A DNA stretch of 64,000 nucleotides from Ceratothoa steindachneri (taxonomy: Eukaryota; Arthropoda; Malacostraca; Isopoda; Cymothoidae), in contig OZ018338.1 of NCBI GenBank assembly GCA_963969495.1, forward strand, positions 45,329,206 to 45,393,205, written 5' to 3'. The notes under the pieces are model-generated. The model was given only the letters and a program-made list of their open reading frames with translations, did no database searches and had not been told where the DNA came from. Each line of letters begins with the position of its first letter. The stretch's first letter is position 1. The translations under genes were made by a program, and so were the position numbers. Positions 26,091 to 37,399 of the stretch are shown here, piece after piece.

Positions 26091-26749
26091 ATGGAAAAGC
26101 AAACTCTTTAGATCAGAGCTGTCATCAAACTTTTAATTCAACGTAAGTGAAAATCCCTCTGCTATTGTCAATTCTCAGCAGCATATTTATGGTGAGTTTC
26201 ACCACATAGAAGCACTGTTTGGAGGTGGAGGAAACGTTTTAAAGAAGGAAGAGAAGACTTTAATGAAGACGAGAGAGAAGGAAGACTATCCACATGAACC
26301 AATGCAGCTAAGGTTGCTCACTTCAAAAAACCTCTGGATGACGATTGCAGGAGTAGCATTGCATTTATTGCAAAAGAAGTCGATATTTCCGCAAGGATCA
26401 GCATATGTCCTTTTAACAGAACATCTTGATCTCAAGTTCTCTGCCTCTTGGATGCGCAAAGCGTCGCGGGATGCTGCAGCCCATTCTTCACAACTAACAA
26501 TATAAGCTTTAAGGGAATTTCGATGGCAAATCATATCCCATCCACCCTATAGCCCTGATCTTGCCCCATCGCACCATTTTACTTCCTAAGCTTAAGGAAC
26601 ATGTAAAAGGAACAAGATTTAAATCGATCGAAGAGACAAAACGTGAAGTCAAGAAGGCGAATTCGAAAAGTCAGCGCTTGTTCAAAGAGGGACATTGCTT
26701 TTAGAAGTGCATTAACCTAAATGGAAACTATGTTAAGAAATATTAGTGA
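26091..26749 (+). pseudogene. mariner transposase, third copy, internally deleted and frameshifted
   Basis: Starts MEKQTL, a stop, IRAVIKLLIQ. Next are WRWRKRFKEGREDFNEDERE (about 26227-26285) and a decayed helix-turn-helix part with FIAKEVDISARIS. At ASWMRKASRDAAAHSSQLTI (near 26450-26505) it jumps from the region before the first Asp to the one after HDNAPAH. LREFRWQIISHPPYSPDLAP follows, then the C-terminus with EGHCF and CINLNGNYVKKY and a stop. It is a different mariner subfamily from the copies at 14 and 45 kb. TIRs were not identified. Confidence 0.8.
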
Positions 26750-27600
26750 CATTTGTGTTATTTGAATTATTAATATTTCTTTCATTTTGCATCAAGACCT
26801 TTAGAAGATTCCTTGTATATATCTTTCATTTTTTGCCTTCTCTATTAGGGAACTCATATTCTTTGAGATTTACTTTGTATTCCTGCCATTTCTCTTTTAA
26901 GTCCTGCTATCTTTTCTTCCTCATTAGTTGAATCGGGCCAAATAAGATTATTACATGCATAGTGATGTGATCCGACGTGATGGACGGCATCGGTTTTAAA
27001 TATATATTCCAGCTGAATCTTTCGTTGATTAACACTATCTCGTTTTATTGACAGCCCTGGCTTAGACATATGTGGGAAATTTCGCTACTACTTTTGGGCG
27101 ACCTTTCTCTCAATTAGGGGATCAAGGCTTCTTTCTGTCCATCCTATTTTTTGTTGTAGTATATTTGGGTAATATCCCAAATATCTTAGAGATATCACAG
27201 GTCTATTCATCTCTCCTAAACTTGTGTAATTTTAGTTTATTGGTTTGTTAGTTAATAAAGATTTGAAGGTAGTGTTTTCAAGATGTTTGTTCTGCTACTA
27301 AACATTCTGCCTCCTGGAGGAGTGGATGATTACTTGCGAAATCTTAGTGGGGGTGATGTTAAAGTGCCAGAATTTGGTTGGGGAAAGAGTGTTACAGTGA
27401 TAAGATAATTATATTTTTTTATACTGTATTACTTAAATTTAAAGCCACCCACGATATGCAGGTCTGATCTTCATTGAACACTCATTTCGGTTCATCGGCC
27501 AAAACGGTCAGCACATTTGAGGGCAGTTTTCTATGAATAGATTTGGGTCTGTAGAAAAAAAATCAGAAGAAGAAATTAATTTAATAGAGTATATATTTTT
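26750..27600. other. AT-rich stretch; one short unexplained open frame
   Basis: No recognised gene. A 42-codon open frame at 27283-27408 (MFVLLLNILPPGGVDDYLRN...) has gene-like composition but no match that I know. A possible splice-acceptor-like TTTATTTATACAG precedes the transposase-like remnant at 27625. Confidence 0.5.
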
Positions 27601-27611
27601 ATTTATACAGG

Positions 27612-29800
27612 AAGGTATAAAGGGGAAAGAAGAGCTATGAATTTGTCATTCCCAGGATTTGGCGGGAACTCATTGACCACTTAAGTAACTACTAGCTCTG
27701 CATTGTTGACCTTTCAAACGTCGAAGTGGCAAAATACACGTATTATTTCCTATCCCGAACTTCCCCTTCTATTTCTCTAGTACTACAAAGTACTAATTTG
27801 ACTGTATCTACCCTTCATAAAGTAATAAGCCACCCTCAACGAAAGGAAACAATTAAGAAGATGAAAAGATAGGTGAAGATGCAGACTATAGTGTCAGAAA
27901 TATAGCCTTTGAGAAGAATCCATACTATTAAAACCAAAGAGGCGAGTGGAAGCTATTCAATGGCATCTCCTAAAGAAGCATTAAAGCAGTAATTTTCCAT
28001 AATTTCAATAAGAATTCATCTCTTCTAGTGGCTCATTCAGTATTTGATAGGTCTCTCTGGAAGTTTTACCAAGTTTACATGTTCCAATGTCATCTGTTTC
28101 TTTACGAACTAAGGATACTACAGCCCATTACCAAAAGAAACAAGGGCCACAAAGAACTGACTTGCCTGCTGGATGGCCTAATGTCAAGCATGAGACATTC
28201 ATAGACCCTGAAAGTTCTCGTTCCTTTTATTGCATAAAACTAAGTCTCATTAAGGAGTTTGTTAGAGTTAATAACAAAGAGTTTGCAATCTTCAAGTGCC
28301 TTCAAAATTTCCTTCCTAATCTCTCAGAGGCAAAGGTGGAAAGCTGGGCTCTTTGTTGGACTACAAATCATAGAAATCATAGTGTTCAGAATTCCCTGAA
28401 AAGCTTACCTTTTCCAAATTCCTTTGCCCTAGAGAGAGGCCTATGAACGGATTAGTCTGCTATGAGCGTGGGTGAAATTATAAATACAAATCAGAGTACA
28501 ATGAAGTTTCAGAGTGCAGTTTAGGTTGGCCAATGCATAGCTATCTTGAAAGATTCTGGGATAATAGAAACGGAGTACAAAATATAATTTACTACTATGA
28601 AAATAATATATTTACAAAATTAAAATGGGTTTTAAGTAAGTTATATAAACATAGGAGACATACACCATACGCACGAACAAACAATGAGAGATGGGACGCT
28701 CAAATGACCTTGAGCGCACGCGAAGCCCAGATGACGGGAGTTTAAAAAGGCAGGAAACTTGCACAGGAGAGTTGTATGTTGCGGTTACCTCTAATATTTA
28801 GTCCAAGGGAGTAATCCTGCCTTGTTAGAGACGGCGTAGAGTCTACAATAATAGCCTCTTGAACAAAGACTATCAGGCGAGGTGAAGTCAGATCTTGCCT
28901 TTGGGTTTCGAATACCGAATCGAGAATTTGACGCATCGCGTTACGGTAATGGGTACCAACAAGTACAAGGTTGACTTTTGCGAATGCTAGGAAAATACAC
29001 TGAACTTGACGGTTACTGCAAGGGTTCTCGCGGACCTATCGGGGACGGAAACATGGCAGATACTCGCGGATACTCTGGACACAGGCGACTACTGGAGGTT
29101 ACTGCTGCCCAAGTTTGGCGTCGGAGGTTTTATAGGGGTGAGACGGAGGGGCGCTACTCCGCACTCGAAGAAGAAGGGTTCCAGTTGACAGACGCTTCGC
29201 CGGGCGAGGTAGACTTTGCCCGATTCTCACCATCGCAAGATAATCCCTGGCTGGCCCCTTCGTGTTCTTAAGCACATCTCAGGTTTCCGCCAAGTCGGCC
29301 TCCAGCCCATCACGGCCTTCGCGATTTTGTGCCTTCGTTAGCGTGGATTAAACAGGTTCGAGCAGGTTGTGTCCTTTCTCTTTCTCTCTCTCCTTGAAAG
29401 AGGCGACCACGGACGTATTTTCTCTCTCTATCTCTCTCTCTGACAGTTTTCTTTCGGTCTGTTAGGGATTTTTGGCCATTTACAAGGCTGAAAATTATGT
29501 GTAACTGTTTCAGCACTTGGTGAAAATCTATGATCCAGTGGGTTGCATGATGTAAGTTAAGATGCACATCCTTGATTCCCATCTTGACAAGTTCAAGAAG
29601 AATATGAGACCATATTCAGAGGAGCAACAGGAGCGCTTTCATTAAGCTATACTAAACTTTGAACATATTTACCAACGATTAAATAATCAAATCAAAACAA
29701 GATGGGAGATTACACTTAGGAGCTTGTAAGCTTGTACGGGAAACTAATTTACATTACGAACAGAAATCGAACAATTATGATCCCACCCGTAGTTACGAGT
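27612..29800 (+). pseudogene. Unassigned transposase-like protein, copy C (broken, split by an insert)
   Basis: Same protein as copies A and B. The first zinc-finger part is missing. It begins RYKGERRAM (27612 on), then FVIPRIWRELIDHLSN, LCIVDLSN, AVIFHNFNKN, LLVAHSVF, DTTAHYQKKQGPQRTDLP (28105-28160), then IKEFVRVNNKEFAIFKCLQNF followed by LPNLSEAKVES, and CSEFPEKLT near 28385. A GC-rich insert (28441-29440) follows. The C-terminus then resumes with IYKAENYV, VKMHILDSHLDKFKKNMRPY, SEEQQERFH and ends near 29790. Many stops. No TIR could be matched at its ends. Confidence 0.8.
28441..29440. other. 1-kb insert of higher GC in transposase copy C
   Basis: 28750-29340 is clearly richer in G+C than its surroundings and has overlapping open frames at 28978-29271 and 29006-29188. 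The latter reads VLADLSGTETWQILADTLDT, whose W..LA..L spacing faintly resembles a death-domain helix. I cannot assign it. A TC-rich tract lies at 29375-29445 at its right edge. It may be a piece of a retroelement. Confidence 0.45.
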
Positions 29801-32080
29801 ATAACTTCATAAATCTTCTTTTTCTTTTTTCCCCCACTTTATACAAATAAATCATACCCAAAGTCAGAAATGAATGTTGTCTTTTACCTTATATACACAT
29901 TATTTCTACTTCTTTCTAAAATCTTAATAATTTTTCATCTATCATAAAAGTTTGAAAGTTGTCGGTCTATATTTGAAAAGTGTATAGAATTAGTTCGGAA
30001 TTTTAACTACTAAAGAAAAGATCGTGATTTGGATTGCAATTGGATGTTTTAACGTTGTCACTTTTAATGACTTTCGTATAGGAAATTATATGCTCCCTTC
30101 TCATATAATAAATATCAAGTTAAATATATTCCTTAATGGCTTTTATTAAACACACCAACCAACTTCCCTTTCATTGTAGATTGTTCTAGAATCGTTTTTC
30201 TACCATATAATTCTATATTTTGCTCTGTAAAAGGATGCAGATGGGAGTAAAAATTTATAGACATTAACCAGATTTTTCCGCTAAAATTTGGATGCCAGGA
30301 AACTACAAATTATGTTGTATTCGTCTTTCAGCATCAATATGAACAAGATTTAGTGCTGCATTGGTTGGAACTTAAAAATAAAGTATTTCTCAACACATTT
30401 TTGCAAATTAAGCGTCTGAAAGATTAAACTATATGGCGCTTCTTTCTGATTGATGAATTCACAGTACAGCCTTTTTCCAATTCCACCATTAAATCTTAAC
30501 CAAGGTTAGCTAGAAATCATTCATTTATTGCGCCCTCAAATGAAAGGGGCTTGCCACTATGCCAGAGTGAATTTGTACATAAAGTTTTATCCTTTTTTTT
30601 TACGATCATGACAATCAAATTAATACGAGTAAATGTTATTGTAATAGCAATAGCCTTCACTGAAAGGAAGCAATTTTATTGCGATAGTGATAATATGTCT
30701 CATTTTTAAATTAACCTATTTAGAAGAAACAAGAGAGACTTTATTTGATTCTACTTCTTTATGAAGACAAGAAGGAAAAGCTGTGCCAATTATAATCCCA
30801 GAAAATCTATTACCAAGAGCAAAAATAGTTTCGAGGAAATACAATTATAGATAACTTGGTAATTGTGGTTATAAAGTTTAAATAGTTTGCGACGAATGCT
30901 CTAATGAAGACGCGTGTGTCTTACATTGAGGAGAGAATAATTAAACGACGAATGGGCAATTAAAATGTTCTCTGTTATGGAAAATAATATTCTCTTTATA
31001 TTCTAAATAAATGTCATGAAATCTAGTTACAGATAGCGAATATTAATTTATAAACATAATTACTCGTAAATCCTACTTTAATACGATAGTTGTAGTTAGA
31101 AAATATATAACATTTGAAAAGACAGTGTTAAAGAGAAGATTGGGAGGAGGAACTGAGTTACACAGAATGATGATATAAATTGAGGTTATTAAACATATTC
31201 ATAAGAATACAGGGTGGTCTCGATGGAGATAGGACACATTTTTCGAGGAAAAGAAGAGTTAATGAAATATGTTCTCGAATTGTGTCTATTTGGAACGATA
31301 GAAGAAGCTCTTGAGAGACATAAGTGGTAGTAATAAGGATTTAGTAGGTGGGTGAAACATTTTTTTAAATAGTGAAGGATAGGTTTGTGACGAGAATCCT
31401 TAAAGGACCTTTAATTCCTTAGGGATAGCACAACAATTGATTAAATGACTAATTACATACACTTGCTTTTAATTTTAAAGCCTTCAATTTACTTTTAATT
31501 TACAACGTTGATTATTATAATAAATATATTTAGGTCCAATTTTACTCCATTTTAAAAATATATTTAAGTTTTAACTTATATTGATGTCTAAGAAAGGTAA
31601 TGCACTATTTGTTGCACAGTAAATTCCTTCTTATGTCACCCCTCTCTTGTTTGTCTGAAAAGTTTGATTTCTTTACCCTGAGGGAAAAAAGGTTAAAGGA
31701 AACGTGTAATGGAAATTTCTGCTGCCCTAATCCATTATGGCCCTTTGGTCATAATAGTTCCTTCAACCACAAGACTTGGTGTCGGAATTGGTTTAATTAT
31801 GGCTACCCATCACTCACCATCTCTTACTCAGATCAACGCCTCGTAACCCTTAGTCAGCTTTATTATGAGTTAAAGGGGAATTTCTTAGCCTAACTTTAAC
31901 CCATCTGTAATCGTTTCTCTTCTTTATAATTTTAACATATCACATTATACTTCATTATACAGAGAGCAGTGGCCATCTTTAGTCTAACCTGAATATAAAA
32001 GAAAATAATTAAGAATTCATTTTACAGATATATTTACGAAAGTTACATGTTAACGACTTGAAGGATGGTATTATTCATTA
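29801..32080. other. AT-rich stretch, nothing recognised
   Basis: Only chance open frames. A string TACAGGGTGGTCTCGATGG at 31208 resembles a mariner-type end but no partner or transposase is nearby. Confidence 0.65.
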
Positions 32081-32084
32081 TATT

Positions 32085-33090
32085 TAATGAAGTCGCCGTC
32101 GTCTTCAATTAGAGCCTCCATTTGGAGTCGAAACCCGCTGCAGGCCTTTTCGACGGTCCCGCTGTTCAACGGGGTTAAAACTGAGGTATTCTTGGACGTA
32201 ATCTCAAACTTGGTGGTGCACGGGTTTTTGTGTATCTCTATCTCAATCACGCCCGCAAATAATAGTCACAGGGGTTGCAGTCTAGCGAATTGCTAGGGCA
32301 GATTTTAAGAGTGATATGGTCAAAAGAAATTGGCTTAGAGCTAGGACTTGGCCCTTCGGCTTGTATAGCATGGTGAAATGCTATTGATACACCTACTGTC
32401 TTCTAGAAGCCACATTCTAGATCAAGATGACACCAACTCCTTCTGGTATTTGATATATCTTTCTGGGAAGAGAAAGGATGGCATAAACTGGCACTCATTA
32501 CTGACCAGCTGAAACACCATGATTTTGAACGGAACTTTGTCTTCATGACTCGCGGTAAAACTTTTCGAGGATAGAGCAAGTAGGCGGTTGGCTTGCAAGT
32601 TCCACTACCTAGTTTGGGCAGAATTTGTTCTCGTTTGAGAAGAAGCAAAGCATGCCAGGCTTGACGTACTTAATTAGTTTGTTTACACGCCTCGTAGCAC
32701 TTTCCATTCGCTTGTTTTTCATCTTATGCGAGAGAAGCTGGCCATTTCTCATATTTTATGAGTAAGGCGGATGTCCTCATGCACGAACTGCATAAGAGAC
32801 TCTGACTCCCTTGTCCCTGGCTATGGACTACATTAACGTAGTGGTATAGTTTTAAATGATGGTTTGGATCCCTGAGACAAATTTGATTGGTTTTTCTTAT
32901 TAGAACGCTTAGAGTGAGGTTTCCGAGATGCCGTGTCTTCGTAATCACAGTCGGACTGATCTAAATATTTCCTGATCATCTACACTTCGTCAGATTCACA
33001 CATAATCACGCAGAGATCGCCGCAATAGACCTTCCTCATGAATCCTAAGCAGCACAACTTGCATTCTTCACAGATGATGCACATCTTAGT
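32085..33090 (-). pseudogene. DDE transposase remnant (Tc/mariner group) with a Cys-rich leader
   Basis: Minus strand. A Cys-rich leader near 33085-32950 reads CIICEECKLCCLGFMRKVYC and continues CESDEVRMIRKYL-like text. A possible DNA-binding part with LMQFVHEDIRLTH is near 32790. The core then reads KTKFRSKIMVFQLVSNECQF, CHPF or MPSFLFPERYIKY (about 32640-32440). After decay comes QFARLQPL/LLFAGVIEIEIHKNPCTTKF and the end CSGFRLQMEALIEDDGDF (near 32085-32140). The order MVF.LVS, MP..FP, DYYLW-like and R..EA.IE..GG is that of a Tc/mariner-group transposase. Linking the leader to the core is inference. Several frameshifts. Confidence 0.65.
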
Positions 33091-34039
33091 GTAATAGGAT
33101 AGGAAGAAGAGAGAAACGACGCCAGACAATAAACATGTGTGAAAGTCAGCAATTCTAACGGCGAAAAATTACTCACCTCACCTTTATCTTCAATTTGTCG
33201 ATATTTTTAATTTTATCATATAGGTTTGTTAAATCCCCCATTCACACCCATGGAAATATATTTGCCTTTGTCACCTTATCCTTACCAATGCATAGGTTTT
33301 ATAATTCAATCATCCGCGGAAATTTTTTTAACATTCCTCCTTCATGTTTTTTCTCTTTTTCTCCTCTACCAAACCCCTTAGGATTATTATTGTGGGCTCT
33401 CTTCCATTGATCACAAAATGATTCGGTGGATCTTGTCTTACACCTTTCACTGTTAGGCACCATCAATTTCTTCTTTCGAACCAGAGGAAGAAAAATGTTC
33501 GGGGTGTCTGCAATCACTTAAGTAACAGCCTCCCTAGTCTACTCGCTAACGACCATTTCAGCTCCCACACTTCTATAGTCTGCCAGTGAGGCCAACATCC
33601 ACCGTATCTATCTGATTTAAAGGAATACATACATACGTAATTTACACTTCTTATTTGTCTTTATCCTTCTCTGATGCCTTTAGCTATTTTACTCATCAGC
33701 CCTCCCAGCTACTCTCATTTCTTCTTTGATAAGATACTTCATATCTGTTCTAAGATTACTTCTTCCGCTGTTACCCTATAGTTCCAGCCAGAAAGCTTTT
33801 CTGTCGTCTTAGTATCCCGCGTGGGACTAACCTCGCTCGTCCTCTGTTCGAAAGAGGCCTGTTTTCTTCTCGAATATTTTTCTCTTAATTTTTTAGATTA
33901 GTTCTACCCTGTCCTTCTCCATTCCCCACTGGTGTCGTTACTACTTTGCCCCGTTTATCTACGTTCCAATCTCTCAGGATACGTTCCTTTCTAAAGATTT
34001 GAAATGCTGCTGTAAGCTCGGATTCTAGAACACCAGCAC
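33091..34039. other. No recognised gene
   Basis: T/C-rich stretch with only chance open frames upstream of TIR element B. Confidence 0.6.
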
Positions 34040-34170
34040 CTATCCATTACATTAGTCAACAATGATTTTGCTACTTGGCTATTAGCTTGTGATTTACACT
34101 AAATTGCGTATGCTGTTTCCGAATCTGCAATCAGAATTGTTCTAACACGTAAGGTTCCTGAGTTACACAC
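34040..34170 (+). repeat. Left terminal inverted repeat of copy B
   Basis: Aligns with the reverse complement of about 36203-36339 with indels of a few bases. The inner block CACGTAAGGTTCCTGAGTTA matches 18 of 20 positions. Confidence 0.75.
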
Positions 34171-34429
34171 ATACTCTTTAGTTACACATATGAGCAGTCT
34201 TGCTTCGGCTACTGTAGTAAAAGGATGTGTTGTGTGTGTTTGGTTCCTTCGTTACACTCCTGCTTTATCACGTTGTCAAATTTAGCCATTACTGTAGTGG
34301 TGTTGAAAAGGTATTTACATACAGTGATTAATTGTATTTTTCTTTCATATTTATCTCTCAATTAATTTGTAAATTAAATAAGATTGTACAAAAGTATATA
34401 ACAAAATATATACAAACTAAGTTGAAAAC

Positions 34430-36041
34430 ATGAATCCGCAAGGATGTATAAATAGTCCAGACAATTTTTGTTATATCTGTGGAAGATATACTCCAAGCAA
34501 CCAGCGAAAAAATTTAGCTAAAAGAGTAAAAAATGCATATAATTATTATTTTGGTTGTAAAGTTGGTGACAAAGACAAGGCCTGGGCACCTCACAAATCT
34601 TTTACTGTGTGTTATACGGGGCTCACACAGTGGTTAAATTTCAAAGGGAAGGATATGCCTTTTGCTGTATCAATGGTGTGGCGTGAGCCAACAAATCATG
34701 TTTTTGATTGCTTATTTTGTATGGCAAATATTGCGAGATTCTCAAATAAGAACAAGTAAAAAATTGTATATATAGATTGTAAGTAAGCTATAAAATCATT
34801 CTACAATAATATGGAGATGCTAATCCCTGTTCCTCTATCAGCTAGTGCAGTTAAGGAGAGGAGGATAACAATGACGATGAAATGTACGAGGATGAATGAT
34901 TGGTGAGGGATTTGTCATTGCCAAACGAGAACGCAGAAATGTTGGGCTCCAGACTACAGCAATAGAATCTTCTAGAGGACGGTGCAAAAATATCAACTTT
35001 CCGTAAACGTGATGAGGCCTTAGCTGCATTCTATAAAGAAGAAGACGGTGCATATTTCTGTACTGATGTTAATTGCCTCATGAATCAGCTAGGAAACGAG
35101 CACTTACCTGATGAATGAAGACTATTCATCGATGCAAGCACTGCTAGCGTAAAAGATGTGTTGCTATACAATGGTAACGAAAAACCTTCAATTACTGTCG
35201 TACATATTGTTGGGATGATAGAGACATATGAATCAATGAAATTTAATTTGGATGGTGTTCATTACTCGCATCATAAGTGGAATATCTGGGGTGATCTAAA
35301 GGTAATTTCTTTAATTCTTGGAATGCAGCTAGGATATACAAAGAATATATGCTTCTTATGCCTATGGAACAGCCGTGACGACAGGAATCATTATATTGTC
35401 AAAAGGTGGCCCGAAAGAGAAGAACACATAGTTGGCCGATACAAAGTGAAGCACATGCCCTTGGTACATCCACAGAAGATCTACCTTCCACCACTTCATA
35501 TTAAACTTGGCCTTATCACGAATTTTGTTTTAAAGCAATGGCCCATGATTCTGATGGATTCAAGTATCTTAAAGAGAAATTTGGTGCAAATAAAACCGAT
35601 GCTAAACTTAAAGCTGGTACTTTTATAGGGCCGGAGATCAGAGAATTGATACGTGACACGGAGTTCAGAAATAAACTAACTTCACTTGAGTTGCCAGCTT
35701 GGAATTTATTTGTCCATGTAGTGCAGAACTTTCTTGGTAATTAGAGGGCTGAAAACTATGAAGAACTAGTGGACAACATGCTAAAGGCCTATCAACGAAT
35801 GTAGTGTCGGATGTCTCTTAAGATGCATTTCTTGTATCCGCATCTAGATTTCTTTCCATCTAATATGGGTGATATTTCTAACAAATATGGGGAAAGGATC
35901 CACCGAGATATCGAAATGATGGAAAGCAGGTATCAAGGCCGCTTCAACGAAAACATGATGGGTGACTACTGCTGGATCCTACAACGGGATGATCCTATAT
36001 CCACGTACAAGCGCAAGAACAAGAGTCTCAAACATTTTTGA
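34430..36041 (+). pseudogene. Unassigned transposase-like protein, copy B (best preserved)
   Basis: N-terminus: FCYICGRYTPSNQRK (CxxC), YYFGCKVGDKDKAWAPH, LTQWLNFKGKDMPFAV, MVWREPTNH, CLFCM (CxxC), so a Cys-rich DNA-binding domain is likely. After a decayed linker (34760-34890) the frame runs NAEMLGSRLQQ, a stop, NLLEDGAK, RLFIDAS (35115-35136), VLLYNGNEKPS, NIWGDLKVISLILGMQLG, CFLCLWNSRDDRNHY, LVHPQKIYLPPLHIKLGL. A frameshift near 35535 leads to DGFKYLKEKFGA, FIGPEIRELIRD and NFLGN. The C-terminus (35811-36041) is MSLKMHFLYPHLDFFPSN, GERIHRDIEMMESRYQGRF and GDYCWIL. FIDAS, GDLK and the C-terminal HLDFF/GER blocks could supply an RNase H-fold DDD/E triad, with CFLCLW...H as an inserted C-C-H; this is inference. 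Only a handful of stops and frameshifts. Confidence 0.8.
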
Positions 36042-36202
36042 TAAAATTTATAGCTAGGTGAGTACTACCTCTTTTATATGTAATACATATCTTGTCTGGG
36101 TTTGAAAAAGAAGGCACATAATGCTAAATAGAGTGCATCGAGTCCAAACCTTTGCCCAGAAATGACTCATTCTTCTCAAAAATGAGCCATATAGCCTAGT
36201 TA

Positions 36203-36339
36203 CATAACTCAGGAAATTACGTGCTAGGACAAATTTGAGCGCAGATTTTGAATCAGCGCACCAAAGTTAGTTAGTTACAACAACATTAACTCAAGTAGCA
36301 GAGAAGAAGTTAAAATTTGTTGGCTAGTTTTATTGATAA
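36203..36339 (-). repeat. Right terminal inverted repeat of copy B
   Basis: Reverse complement of 34040-34170; see the left repeat for the shared blocks. Confidence 0.75.
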
Positions 36340-36868
<529 letters not shown>

Positions 36869-37399
36869 AAGGCTAATAAAAGATGAGAAAATTTGGCGTA
36901 AGATAGAAGGAGAGGTTATCGTGAGAAAAAGTGCTACTCGTATAGTAGAAGAGGATATGTGCCAGCTTATCTGGCATATTCTTCTAGTCGTCTTCTTTAT
37001 TTCTTAGCGATTTTGATGTGAAAATTAAGCATTCAAGCCTTTGTATTTGTTTGACTTGGTATTTGGGATTTAGAGTTTACTTATAATTTGAGTACGTTCT
37101 ACATGTTATTTTCTTTTTACTTTTGTCCACTTCGGACCTTTTTATTAATTTTATTTATAATTTGTTGATTTAATGTTATTTATTTTGGTTATTTGTCCAC
37201 TACGGATAATTTTTATAAAACATGTATGAACAATGGTTTTCATTGTCCTATTTGTAAAAGTTTTGAGCTTTTCAGGTATTCTTTATCTAAATAAAGGAAT
37301 CACATCCTCCTGTGTACGCAGGCGGCTGCTTTTGAATCCGCGTTTGTAGTGTCGTAGTCGGTTGTCTATATTGGGTTGTTGTATTTCTTGGTTTATTCT

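Larger units (their letters stand above)
34040..36339 (+). mobile_element. TIR DNA transposon copy B (about 2.3 kb), unassigned superfamily
   Basis: One gene (34430-36041) lies between long imperfect inverted repeats. Inverted blocks, left and right, from outside in: TTAGTCAACAA with its partner near 36317-36330; TGCTACTTG (34069-34077, partner near 36290-36305); GCTG..TTC..AATCTGC (34113 on); and CACGTAA..TTCCTGAGTTA (34147-34166) against its complement near 36204-36222. The matched zone is about 130 bp on each side. The outermost boundary and target duplication are not clear. This copy is the least decayed of the family in the window. Confidence 0.78.

Noticed and set aside
31208..31240. 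TACAGGGTGGTCTCGATGG as the end of a mariner-type element
   Set aside because: No inverted partner and no transposase nearby.
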